Assembly (NCBI RefSeq): GCF_014384895.1
Contig: NZ_JACRSQ010000002.1
Location: 124,001 to 188,000 of the forward strand
Origin: Bianquea renquensis
GTDB lineage: Bacteria; Bacillota; Clostridia; Lachnospirales; Bianqueaceae
Direction: 5' to 3'
Length of the DNA: 64,000 bases
Shown here: one piece after another, positions 25,876 to 34,043 of the stretch
How positions within the stretch are numbered: position 1 is the stretch's first letter
Layout of the letters: every line of letters begins with the position of its first letter
Made by a program: the position numbers and the translations under genes
Notes under the pieces: model-generated
What the model saw: the letters and a program-made list of their open reading frames with translations, nothing else
What the model was told of the DNA's origin: nothing
Databases searched by the model: none

Positions 25876-26643
25876 TTAAATCCTGTATCTTTTCCGCATT
25901 TCTGTAGGAGTCATGTTAAAATACTGCTTAAACTTTTTTCTGAAATATGAAGTTGAGCTGAACTGCATTAAATCGCTGATATATTCTATCGGTTTATCGG
26001 TAGTGATAAGAATTTCCTTTGCTTTTTCGAGCAAAATCGTATTTCTCAGCTGATTAAGCGTAATATCGGAGGCTTTATGAAATGCCGAATAAAGTGCCGC
26101 TTCGCTTATTGTGCAGTTCTTCGCAAGATCAGAGGTTTTGGCAAACGGATGTCGTATCAGATATTCTTTGGTACGTTCTGTAATTTCCTTTGTGCGGCAT
26201 ACAGTGGTATTTGTCATTAACGGAATCAGAATGCCTGCAAGTGTGTAAAACAGTCCGATATCCACGGCGGATAATCGAGTTTTGTCTGAAAGCAAATGAA
26301 AAAGCTCATACGCTTTGATGCTGCCGGGTATAACCTGAACAGGATATGCTTTGTTCTCAAAATTCGGCATACAAAGGAATCCCAAAGAAATAAATCTGAT
26401 TTCGGGATTGCCGTACCAATATGACTGATAACTGCATTTGTCGGGAATATAAAAGATATCGCCCTCATTGATTTTGACGGTCGATGAATCGGTAGTTATT
26501 TTACAGTTTCCGCAAAGCATATATGCAAAGTAATGGCTGGGTGCTCCGGTGCGGTTATCGGTGTAATGGAATTTGTCGAACTCTATTGTGCGAAACATAA
26601 AGCTGTGTGAGAAACTTATATCATTCATTGCAAAAAACCTCAT
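25876..26643 (-). CDS. AraC-family transcriptional regulator
   Basis: This 255-residue protein has an N-terminal cupin-like sensing domain (about 10-140) and a C-terminal AraC double HTH (about 160-255). The signature DLMQFSSTSYFRKKFKQYFNMTP (in part) ends in TPTEMRKRYRI. It is convergent with the SDR operon and divergent from the dehydrogenase operon at 26750, so it probably activates one or both in response to a carbohydrate. Confidence 0.88.
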   Translation of the reverse strand: MRFFAMNDISFSHSFMFRTIEFDKFHYTDNRTGAPSHYFAYMLCGNCKITTDSSTVKINEGDIFYIPDKCSYQSYWYGNPEIRFISLGFLCMPNFENKAYPVQVIPGSIKAYELFHLLSDKTRLSAVDIGLFYTLAGILIPLMTNTTVCRTKEITERTKEYLIRHPFAKTSDLAKNCTISEAALYSAFHKASDITLNQLRNTILLEKAKEILITTDKPIEYISDLMQFSSTSYFRKKFKQYFNMTPTEMRKRYRI

Positions 26644-26749
26644 AATAATTATAGAAAATTACCTCTTATTTTATAGGATATCATATCTTAACGCAAAAGT
26701 CGATATGGTACAATGGTAATGCAATAATTAAAAATGAGGAGGTTTTCCA

Positions 26750-27766
26750 ATGAAGTGCAAGCAGATTGTATTTACAGAAAAGAACAAAGTGGAGCTTTTG
26801 ACGGTTGATGTAAATGAGCCGGCTCCAAATGAGGTTATGGTAGAAACAATGGTTTCGACCATAAGCTGCGGAACGGAGAGGGCAAACATCACAGGTAATC
26901 CCAACGTAAATGCGCTTGGAGAGTCGGGAGTGGTGTTCCCCAGAACATCGGGATATAACAGCGCCGGTATAGTTGTTAAAAAGGGCGCTGATGTAAAAAA
27001 CGTTGATATAGGCGACAGAGTAGTTGTCTATTGGGGACAGCATAAAAGCTATAACACCGTTCCTGAAGGAAATGTCGTAAAGATTGAGGATGAATGCGTC
27101 AGCTTTGAAACGGCGGCAATGAGTTTTATTTCAACATTTCCCATGGCTGCAATAAGAAAGACGCGTCTTGAGATGGGGGAAAGTGCGATTGTTATGGGAC
27201 TTGGTATTCTGGGTATGATAGCGGTTAAGCTGCTGCGCGCCGCAGGCGCGGTTCCGATAATCGCCGCCGACCCCAATCCGAAAAGGCGAGAAATCGCATT
27301 GAAAAACGGTGCTGACTTTGCATTTGACCCGCTATGCGAGGATTTTGCCGATAAGGTGAAAAGCGTAACAGGAGGCGGAGTTAATGTTGCAATAGAGGTT
27401 ACGGGTGTGGGAGCGGGATTTAACGAGGCGCTTGACTGTATGGCAAAATTCGGACGTGTTGCATTACTTGGCTGCACGAGAAATTCCGATTTCACGGTGG
27501 ATTATTACAAAAAAATTCATGCTCCGGGTATAACCGTTATAGGCGCGCATACGATAGCAAGACCGAACTTAGAATCTCATCCGGGATGGTTCACGCACCG
27601 CGATGATATAAAAGCAGTGCTTAAACTTTGCGGCGGCGGCAGGCTTTGTCTTGAAAATCTGATAGAGGAAACACATTCGCCCCATGAGAGTCCGGAGGTT
27701 TATAACAGACTTATATTTGATAAAAATTTTCCTGTGGTTGTTCAGTTTGACTGGAGGGATAAGTAA
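26750..27766 (+). CDS. Medium-chain (zinc-type) alcohol/sugar dehydrogenase
   Basis: This is a 338-residue medium-chain dehydrogenase. The N-terminal GroES-like domain contains ISCGTERANITG. The Rossmann segment VMGLGILGMIAVKLLRAAGA lies near residues 147-166, with an acidic residue in AADPNPKRRE that favours NAD. The structural-zinc cysteine cluster is missing, as in bi-domain sugar dehydrogenases. GAGGAGG precedes the ATG. It overlaps the next gene by one base and heads a divergent operon. Confidence 0.85.
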   Translation: MKCKQIVFTEKNKVELLTVDVNEPAPNEVMVETMVSTISCGTERANITGNPNVNALGESGVVFPRTSGYNSAGIVVKKGADVKNVDIGDRVVVYWGQHKSYNTVPEGNVVKIEDECVSFETAAMSFISTFPMAAIRKTRLEMGESAIVMGLGILGMIAVKLLRAAGAVPIIAADPNPKRREIALKNGADFAFDPLCEDFADKVKSVTGGGVNVAIEVTGVGAGFNEALDCMAKFGRVALLGCTRNSDFTVDYYKKIHAPGITVIGAHTIARPNLESHPGWFTHRDDIKAVLKLCGGGRLCLENLIEETHSPHESPEVYNRLIFDKNFPVVVQFDWRDK

Positions 27767-28773
27767 TGAAAAAGATAAAAATAGCGCAGATAGGCGCCGG
27801 ACACGACCATGCAGCGGCGGCAATTACAACATTAAAGCTGCAAAGCGATATTTATGATTTTATAGGATACGCTGTTGTCGGCGGAGATGAACCGGTTTAT
27901 GATAACAACCAGTGGGCATATGAGAATGTCAAAAGAATGACCGTTGATGAAATCCTGAATTATCCCGGACTTGATGCGATTTGTATCGAAACCGAGGACA
28001 GACGGCTTACGGAATATGCAATAAAGGCTGCCGAAAAAGGGTTACATATACAGATGGACAAGCCGGGCAGCGAATCGGACAAGGATTTTGACAGACTGAT
28101 TGATTTGGTTAAACAAAAATATTTAGTTTTCCATATGGGCTATATGTACCGATACAATCCGGCGGTTATAAAGCTTAAGGAGGATATTAAATCCGGTAAG
28201 CTGGGCGAAATTTTCGCTGTTGAGGCGCAGATGAACTGTATTCATCCTGTAGAAAAACGGAAATGGCTCGGCAATTACCCGGGAGGTATGCTCTATTATC
28301 TCGGCTGTCATTTGATAGATTTGGTATACAGCATTTGCGGCGAGCCGCAGGAGGTGATACCTCTGAGTCAGCCTATCGGCACGGACGGTGTTACAGCCGA
28401 TGATTTCGGTATGGCGGTGTTTAAGTATAAAAACGGTGTTTCATTTGTTAAAAGCACGGCTGCCGAAATAGGCGGCTTTGAGCGCAGACAGCTTGTTGTA
28501 TGCGGAACAAAGGGAACGGTGGAATTAAAGCCGTTTGAATGGCTCGGCAGCGAATGTGCCGGTGTTTTTTCACCGCAGACAACAGGCGTGAGAGAAGCAT
28601 TCGATGAAAATTGGTATGCAAAGGGAGAATATCACGATACAGCGGTGCATGGAAGATATGACGCGATGTTTCGAGCGTTTGCGGAATATGTCACCGGAGA
28701 AAAGAAAAATCCGTTTGGATATGAATATGAAAGAGAGCTGCATAAGCTGATATTGAAAGCCTGTGCCGCATAA
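27766..28773 (+). CDS. Gfo/Idh/MocA-family oxidoreductase
   Basis: This is a 335-residue NAD(P)-dependent oxidoreductase. The N-terminal Rossmann motif is IAQIGAGHDHA, the family EKP-like loop is MDKPGSESD (near 102), and the C-terminal alpha/beta domain contains GGMLYYLGCHLIDL with the catalytic-type Asp/His (about 171-186). Members oxidise or reduce sugars, inositols or their derivatives. It is coupled to the upstream dehydrogenase by a one-base overlap. Confidence 0.88.
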   Translation: MKKIKIAQIGAGHDHAAAAITTLKLQSDIYDFIGYAVVGGDEPVYDNNQWAYENVKRMTVDEILNYPGLDAICIETEDRRLTEYAIKAAEKGLHIQMDKPGSESDKDFDRLIDLVKQKYLVFHMGYMYRYNPAVIKLKEDIKSGKLGEIFAVEAQMNCIHPVEKRKWLGNYPGGMLYYLGCHLIDLVYSICGEPQEVIPLSQPIGTDGVTADDFGMAVFKYKNGVSFVKSTAAEIGGFERRQLVVCGTKGTVELKPFEWLGSECAGVFSPQTTGVREAFDENWYAKGEYHDTAVHGRYDAMFRAFAEYVTGEKKNPFGYEYERELHKLILKACAA

Positions 28774-28787
28774 CAGAAAGGAGAAAA

Positions 28788-29770
28788 ATGAAAGCAATAC
28801 TTGTAAATGATGACAGAAGCTTAAGGTGGGACAATGTGCCCGATCCGCAAATCAAGAGCGAGGAGGTTCTCGTTGAAATTCACGCCGCAGCGTTAAACCG
28901 CGCCGACCTCATGCAGCGAGAGGGCGATTATCCGCCCCCGCCGGGATGCCCTGATTGGATGGGACTTGAAATTGCCGGCGTAATCGTCGAGATGGGTGAC
29001 GAAGCAAAGGCAAAATCAAATTGGAAGATAGGCGACAAGGTATGCGCACTTTTGGGTGGCGGCGGATATGCCGAATACGCGGCTGTTAAATATGATATGC
29101 TTATGCCCGTTCCGAAGAACTGTTCAATGGCAGAGGCGGCGGCAATACCGGAGCATTTGCAACAGCTTATCTGAATTTATTTATCGAGGGCAATATAAAG
29201 CCCGGAAATACGCTGCTTATGAACGCCGGAGCGTCCGGACTGGCAAGTGTTATTATACCTATGGCAAAGGCGTTCGGTGTGAGAGTTATAACAACGGTTT
29301 TATCTGATGAGATAGCATCGTCAATAAAGCATCTTAATGCTGACAGAGTTGTTGTAACGACAAAGGAGGATATTTCATCTGTACTTAAGGAGGAGCTTGA
29401 AAACGGACACGGCGTTGATGTTGCCATTGACTGCCTGGGCGGCGAGATTATGGGTAAGTGCATACAGTATCTCACACACGGCGCAAGATGGATTATGATT
29501 GCGGCTCTTGCGGGACAAAAGACGGAAATCGACCTCAAAAATATCTATGTGCGCAATGTGAGAATTGTGGGAAGCACGCTCCGTTCAAGAACTCCCGAAG
29601 TTAAAGCACAGATACTTTCCGAGCTTGTAGAAAAGGTATTCCCGAAGATTGAGAGCGGCGAGGTTAAGCCGACAATCTATAAAACCCTGCCTATAACCGA
29701 GGCGGAGGCAGCGCATGATATTTTGTATAAGGGGCAGAACGTCGGAAAGGTTGTTTTGACGGTAAGATGA
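28788..29770 (+). pseudogene. NADPH:quinone oxidoreductase-like gene with a frameshift
   Basis: Two frames together give one complete zeta-crystallin/PIG3-type quinone oxidoreductase of about 327 residues. The N-terminal GroES-like half (MKAILVNDDRSLRW to EAAAIPE) is in frame 1 and the Rossmann half (LLMNAGASGLASVIIPMAKAFG onward) in another. One base is missing after GAG at 29151-29153: inserting any base gives PEAFATAYLNLF, as expected for the family, whereas the actual frame stops at 29172. GAAAGGAG precedes the ATG. It is either a recent inactivating deletion or a sequencing error. Confidence 0.8.
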
Positions 29771-29871
29771 AAGAGCTTGAAATTATTCCGATAGAGTACG
29801 GTAAATCGGTTTTATCTGAAAGAGAAATATTTCAGGGAGGGGCGGAGGACAAATTTCGCCCCATTGTGTAC
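29767..29871 (+). pseudogene. N-terminal stub of a metallo-beta-lactamase-type hydrolase
   Basis: The gene starts with ATGA overlap from the quinone oxidoreductase. It encodes MKELEIIPIEYGKSVLSERE followed by IFQGGAEDKFRPIVY, the N-terminus seen in lactonase-like beta-lactamase-fold hydrolases. After residue 35 the match ends abruptly; the frame runs on to 29988 with unrelated sequence. The cut coincides with the end of an opposite-strand stub from the restriction locus. Confidence 0.55.
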
Positions 29872-29873
29872 AT

Positions 29874-29978
29874 TCAGCGTGATGGTTTCTTTATAATGAA
29901 AATAGCAAGAAGCTTTGCTTTCTCGCATTCACTCTTTCCAGTCAATTCTGTTTTTTCAATAAAATCGAGTATCTTCAT
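29874..29978 (-). pseudogene. N-terminal stub of a gene downstream of the restriction enzyme
   Basis: An AAAGGA site and ATG (29978) open a frame of 34 residues, MKILDFIEKTELTGKSECEK and so on to IIKKPSR, which stops at the junction. It starts 19 bases after the end of the restriction endonuclease gene on the same strand, so it was the next gene of that operon before truncation. The family is not identified. Confidence 0.45.
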
Positions 29979-29997
29979 TCTAAAATAGTCCTTTGCT

Positions 29998-30918
29998 TTA
30001 CTTTCTCGGTCCTAAAAACTTGTCCCCATTCAAATGAATCATATGGTCGGGCATATCCGCAATCCAAACCTCAGTTTCCCAAGCGAGCATTTCGGAAAAT
30101 TTTTTGAAGGTCTTGAAATCAAGAAACGCAGTAACATAAATCTTTCCTGCTGTAACGCCTGCGGTCATTTCTTCGATTTCTTTTATCCGTTTAGGCTCCA
30201 TCGGTCCAACAGAAGTAACAGATTCGATAAAGTATAACCAATTTTTTTCTTCAGAGTAGAGGACAACATCAGGCATTTTATCGTGAAGCGTAATGGCAAA
30301 TCCGAGTTCTTGCAGCTTTGCTACATTCTTTACCAAGTCCTTTTCTGTAGTATCACCAACGTAAAGGCACTCGGAATTTGGCGCAAAGCGAGGGGCAAAT
30401 TCTTCAATAATCGCCTTTTGCAGTTCATTGTGCTTGCCGGGTGAAAAAGTAAAGTTCTCACCGTTAATCCGAACAGGCATTTTTCTCATTGTACGCTTAG
30501 ACGCATAGAGATCAATCAGTGTTTCGTGAGATTGCAGAAATTTTTGCTTTTCTGATTCCCAATATGCTGTTCCATAGCTACGAATAAGAGAGAGCATTTC
30601 GTCTGTTAGACGATAACGATAGTTAGGACTGTTGGTTGCTTTTCCATTATCCTCAATAAAAGCAGCATTTCTAAAGTGGTGCATAGCCTGTTTTCGGAAT
30701 GTCTCTCGGCTGTTCTCCGTATATGTAACGCCATAGTTCTCTTTTGTATATGCGATAACATCGTGAATACGAATCCAGCTATTTGTGGCATCGGACCATT
30801 CATCTTGTTCCTTTATATCTGCCATAGCCAATAGAACAAAACAGCACAAATCCGCCTGTTGTTTAACTGGCACTTGCAATTCTTTCAGTATTTCTTTCGC
30901 TTCCTCGACTTTGTTCAT
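29998..30918 (-). CDS. Type II restriction endonuclease, BsuBI/PstI family
   Basis: This 306-residue protein matches the BsuBI/PstI restriction endonuclease family, whose members cut CTGCAG. The N-terminal winged-helix part (1-130) contains NSWIRIHDVIAYTKENYG. The C-terminal catalytic domain carries LYVGDTTEKDLV, DKMPDVVLY and YFIESVTSVGPM, consistent with the PD-ExK-like core of this family (D near 222; ES motif near 236). It overlaps the methylase gene by 56 bases, typical of paired restriction-modification genes. Recognition of CTGCAG is inferred from the family. Confidence 0.88.
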   Translation of the reverse strand: MNKVEEAKEILKELQVPVKQQADLCCFVLLAMADIKEQDEWSDATNSWIRIHDVIAYTKENYGVTYTENSRETFRKQAMHHFRNAAFIEDNGKATNSPNYRYRLTDEMLSLIRSYGTAYWESEKQKFLQSHETLIDLYASKRTMRKMPVRINGENFTFSPGKHNELQKAIIEEFAPRFAPNSECLYVGDTTEKDLVKNVAKLQELGFAITLHDKMPDVVLYSEEKNWLYFIESVTSVGPMEPKRIKEIEEMTAGVTAGKIYVTAFLDFKTFKKFSEMLAWETEVWIADMPDHMIHLNGDKFLGPRK

Positions 30919-32404
30919 AAATGAAACTCCTTAATATTTTATCACAGCCCATTTCGGTCATATCCCGCAATTTTATCAATTCTTTGCCTAACAGTTCTAT
31001 ACTCTCCAAAGGCGGAACAGGCATAGAATTGATTTCCGTAGAATTGACCTGTGTAGAGCCGTTTAATATCCTGTAATAGCTATCGTACAGGGTAGAATTA
31101 AATAATACATATAACCCATAAACAACACATTCCGACAATTCTTTTAAGCCGCAAATAAAGTTAATTTTATTTTGTGTACTGATTTTTGAATAATCGGGAT
31201 ATTTTCTTGCTAAATACACACCACACTGCAGACGCCTATGTTCTTCTTTGGCAGTAAATCTCTTTACAAACAGGTAATTTATATTTGGCTGTAGTAACCC
31301 CAACTGATCTGTAACGATATACTCGTGTTCTTTGCCTATAGGAAATATGACTTTTCCATCTTGTATGTGTTGTGAATAGAAAAGAGGGACTGCCTGACCT
31401 TCGGCTGTATCACGCAAAACTTCTCTGTTTCTAAAATCGACGGTTAAGCCCGTTTTCATTTTCAACCCAATACTTGGCAATGTATTTGTCCATCTGTTAA
31501 GCAGCCTAAGTGTCTCTACCTCTTGCTCATTTGTAACTAAATGAACATAGGTATCTTCGCCTGAAACAACTGTAGTATATGGTGCTTCAAAATTCGTTTT
31601 ATTGGAAAAATCCCTATTACTCTGTGTTGTTGTAATGGTTACACTCGCAGGAGTTGCAGTAGACTTTCTCATTTTAATAATAATCGTTTCCTGCAACACG
31701 CTCTCATTTTCAAACACTTTATCACGGCTAACAAACAAGTGAATATGCTCTAAGACACCATCGTTCAAAAACTTTTGACGAAATCTTTTAAAATAAGCTC
31801 CTGATGTCCAAGAACGAGGAATGATATATACCAACTCGCCGTTAGGGATTAAATTAAACATTCCCATTGCCGCAAATAGAAAATATAGATTGGGCGCACC
31901 ATAACATACATCTGGCATTGCTTTAGCTTCTGGAGCGTCTTTTGCTATTTTCATATATGGCGGATTCCCGATTACCATATCATATTTCAACGGATTCGGA
32001 TCCGCACAAATCATTTCATTATATTCAAGCATTTGACTTAGAATATAGTTATCTTCTCGAATCTCGTAATCAAATGTTAGTGTAGTATGCTGCCGAACCC
32101 ATTGTAGATTTGTCCTTAACAATTCAATAATTTTAGAATCGTTTTCATAGCAGATTAAGTGGACATATTGTAGCTGAGGGATTTCTTGCAGCCTCTCAAT
32201 CAGTGCAATCGACAAAACGCCCGAACCTGCACCAGCGTCAAGAATTTGCAGTCGTGTTTTGTTTTTAGGCACATCAAATAATCCAGCCATAAATACAGCA
32301 GTTTCTTTGCTCGTAAAAAACTGACCGTACTTTTTTCGTTGAGACTTCGGCATTTCATCAATATATTTATTTGTTGTCTGGATAGCAAAATCAAGCAGTT
32401 TCAT
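30863..32404 (-). CDS. Type II DNA adenine methyltransferase, BsuBI/PstI type
   Basis: This is a 513-residue N6-adenine methyltransferase. The SAM-binding motif I is LDAGAGSGVLSIAL near residues 54-67 and the catalytic motif IV is NPPY near 148. The QRKKYGQFFTS N-terminus is typical of PstI/BsuBI-like modification enzymes. The C-terminal half carries the target recognition region. It protects the sites of the adjacent endonuclease. It overlaps the HTH gene by 14 bases, giving the operon order HTH-M-R. Confidence 0.9.
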   Translation of the reverse strand: MKLLDFAIQTTNKYIDEMPKSQRKKYGQFFTSKETAVFMAGLFDVPKNKTRLQILDAGAGSGVLSIALIERLQEIPQLQYVHLICYENDSKIIELLRTNLQWVRQHTTLTFDYEIREDNYILSQMLEYNEMICADPNPLKYDMVIGNPPYMKIAKDAPEAKAMPDVCYGAPNLYFLFAAMGMFNLIPNGELVYIIPRSWTSGAYFKRFRQKFLNDGVLEHIHLFVSRDKVFENESVLQETIIIKMRKSTATPASVTITTTQSNRDFSNKTNFEAPYTTVVSGEDTYVHLVTNEQEVETLRLLNRWTNTLPSIGLKMKTGLTVDFRNREVLRDTAEGQAVPLFYSQHIQDGKVIFPIGKEHEYIVTDQLGLLQPNINYLFVKRFTAKEEHRRLQCGVYLARKYPDYSKISTQNKINFICGLKELSECVVYGLYVLFNSTLYDSYYRILNGSTQVNSTEINSMPVPPLESIELLGKELIKLRDMTEMGCDKILRSFIYEQSRGSERNTERIASAS

Positions 32405-32603
32405 TTTCAGTAAACTCCATTATATCTCCAATATCGCAAGCTAAGACAGTACAAATTTTACATAAACTCTCTAACGATACAAATTCATTACGGCTCATTT
32501 TGGCAAGAACATTAAAGCTCACTCCTGCTGTGTTTTTCAAATCGGTTCGATTCATCTTCTTATCTATAAGCAACTTCCACAGTTTATTGTAGCTAACAGT
32601 CAT
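32391..32603 (-). CDS. Small XRE/YozG-type HTH regulator (controller-like)
   Basis: This is a 70-residue Cro/CI-type HTH protein (MTVSYNKLWKLLIDKKMNRT, then LKNTAGVSFNVLAKMSRNE) ending in the LACDIGDIMEF element common to this family. Position as first gene of the restriction-modification operon, overlapping the methylase start, suggests it times expression of the endonuclease. Similar proteins also occur without restriction genes, so the controller role is inferred. Confidence 0.75.
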   Translation of the reverse strand: MTVSYNKLWKLLIDKKMNRTDLKNTAGVSFNVLAKMSRNEFVSLESLCKICTVLACDIGDIMEFTENETA

Positions 32604-32669
32604 TTCGGCACTCCATTCATTAGAATTACCTACAGTATAACATTAACTAAACGAAAAATCAAGTTGTGC

Positions 32670-32999
32670 TCATATATTCGTGAGAAAAACTTCCGACCAA
32701 ATGAATAGATGGCAGGTTGCATTATTGGAAGTTCTCTTTTCCTTGCTGAGAACAAATGCTCCGTCTGCTGCACCCATCAATCCGTTTGTTCCCGAAATCA
32801 TGTCGAAAATATCTTCCGCTTTCTGCTTTCGGGTGTGATGAACGATAAGCATTGTAACTTTATAACTATCCGCCAACGTTTTGAGCCTTGCCACAATGTC
32901 ATAATCGCTTGCGTAACTGTAATCTGCCCCACCAGCTTCACGGACACCTTTCCAATTCACATACCAAGTGCCGTTGTCCGCATTTTTGAATACTGGCAT
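32670..32999 (-). pseudogene. Chimeric remnant: integrase N-terminus joined to a RepA/AAA_25 ATPase fragment
   Basis: Residues 1-18 (MPVFKNADNGTWYVNWKG) are the start of the N-terminal arm of Tn916-like tyrosine integrases. From residue 19 on (VREAGGADYSYASDYDIVAR, VHHTRKQKAEDIFDMISGTN, AADGAFVLSKEKRTS) it is the middle of an AAA_25/RepA-like helicase ATPase from integrative elements. After about residue 95 the frame leaves the family and stops. A deletion therefore joined two genes of one mobile element. The excisionase-like HTH gene lies directly upstream, as in intact elements. Confidence 0.7.
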
Positions 33000-33187
33000 T
33001 ATTTACTCTCCTTTCCTGCTCCGTAGAGCCTTTCATAAAAATACTGGCGGTTGACACGCCCTGCAATCGTAATAAATCCCTGTGCTTTCAGTTCTTCGTT
33101 CAGCTTTCTGATGAGCTTATAAGCATAGGGCTTTGATACGCTTAGTTCCTGTGCCACATCATCGGCACGAATAAATTTGTTTTCCAT
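32999..33187 (-). CDS. Excisionase-like HTH protein of an integrative element
   Basis: This 62-residue HTH protein (MENKFIRADDVAQELSVSKP, then YAYKLIRKLNEELKAQG, ITIAGRVNRQYFYERLYG) is of the type that precedes integrase genes in clostridial conjugative elements. Its stop overlaps the ATG of the chimeric integrase remnant (TAATG). It probably acted as an excision factor or integrase regulator. The promoter at 33360-33388 is intact. Confidence 0.75.
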   Translation of the reverse strand: MENKFIRADDVAQELSVSKPYAYKLIRKLNEELKAQGFITIAGRVNRQYFYERLYGAGKESK

Positions 33188-33345
33188 ATTGTCAGTCCTT
33201 TCATAAGATTTTTAAGCTGCCGTTCTCCCCGAATATCGTTCCTGCCCCATTTCAGCGGCGTTATCTCGCTCACTCTTGAATAAATCAAAAGGTCTTGGCG
33301 AAGTATCCTACTCGGACGGTCATTTAGTTTTTATTAAGCATATTA

Positions 33346-33388
33346 GCTTAGTGATTTCTGCTATACTAAGCAAATACGCTTGTGTCAA
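33346..33388 (-). promoter_or_regulatory. Promoter of the excisionase-like gene with overlapping dyad
   Basis: On the minus strand TTGACA (33383-33388), 17 bases, TATAGC (33360-33365). The dyad GCTTAGT (33346-33352), 12 bases, ACTAAGC (33365-33371) overlaps the -10 box and start region, a good site for the divergent XRE repressor. A plus-strand promoter for that regulator, TTGACG (33432-33437), 18 bases, TATACT (33456-33461), lies in the same 307-base gap. Confidence 0.55.
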
Positions 33389-33494
33389 GAGGTTTCGAGG
33401 AAAATATTAAACTTTTTTGTTTGATTTTCTATTGACGATTCCTAAACATATCTGCTATACTGGTTGCAGTACATAAGCAAGGAGTGTAAACACT

Positions 33495-34028
33495 ATGGCT
33501 ATTGGCGAAAGAATACACTTTTTCAGGCTTTTGCGCGGTATGACGCAAAAATATCTTGGTACGGCTGTCGGCTTTTCCGAACGGAGCGCAGATGTTCGTC
33601 TGGCACAGTACGAAACTGGCTCCCGTAAACCCAAAGCAGACTTAACGGCTGCATTGGCGCAGGTGCTTGATGTTTCCCCGCAGGCTCTTGATGTTCCCGA
33701 CATTGACAGCTACATCGGTCTTATGCATACCTTATTTACCCTTGAAGATATTTACGGTCTTACCGTCAGCGAAGCAGACGGAGAAGTCTGCTTAAAAGTC
33801 AACAAGGACAAAGGTAAGGACGCTGCCGAATTGCTGAAAATGCTCTGCGCTTGGAAAGAACAGGCGGACAAGCTATCTTCCGAGGAAATCAGCAGGGAAG
33901 AATATGACAACTGGCGTTATTACTATCCGAAGTTCGATACCACACAAATCTGGGCGAAAGTTCCCTCGCAAGAGTTAAGCGACGCATTAGTCGAAGCATC
34001 CAAAAACAATTTAAATGATGATAAATAA
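33495..34028 (+). CDS. XRE-family regulator of the integrative element
   Basis: This is a 177-residue protein with an N-terminal Cro/CI HTH (residues 1-65: GERIHFFRLLRGMTQKYLGT and so on). A C-terminal domain (70-177) contains DSYIGLMHTLFTLEDIYGLTV and WRYYYPKFDTTQ. This architecture is common on clostridial integrative elements. GGAG precedes the ATG. It probably represses the divergent excisionase-integrase promoter through the dyad at 33346-33371. Confidence 0.85.
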   Translation: MAIGERIHFFRLLRGMTQKYLGTAVGFSERSADVRLAQYETGSRKPKADLTAALAQVLDVSPQALDVPDIDSYIGLMHTLFTLEDIYGLTVSEADGEVCLKVNKDKGKDAAELLKMLCAWKEQADKLSSEEISREEYDNWRYYYPKFDTTQIWAKVPSQELSDALVEASKNNLNDDK

Positions 34029-34043
34029 AAAGGAGGGATTGTT

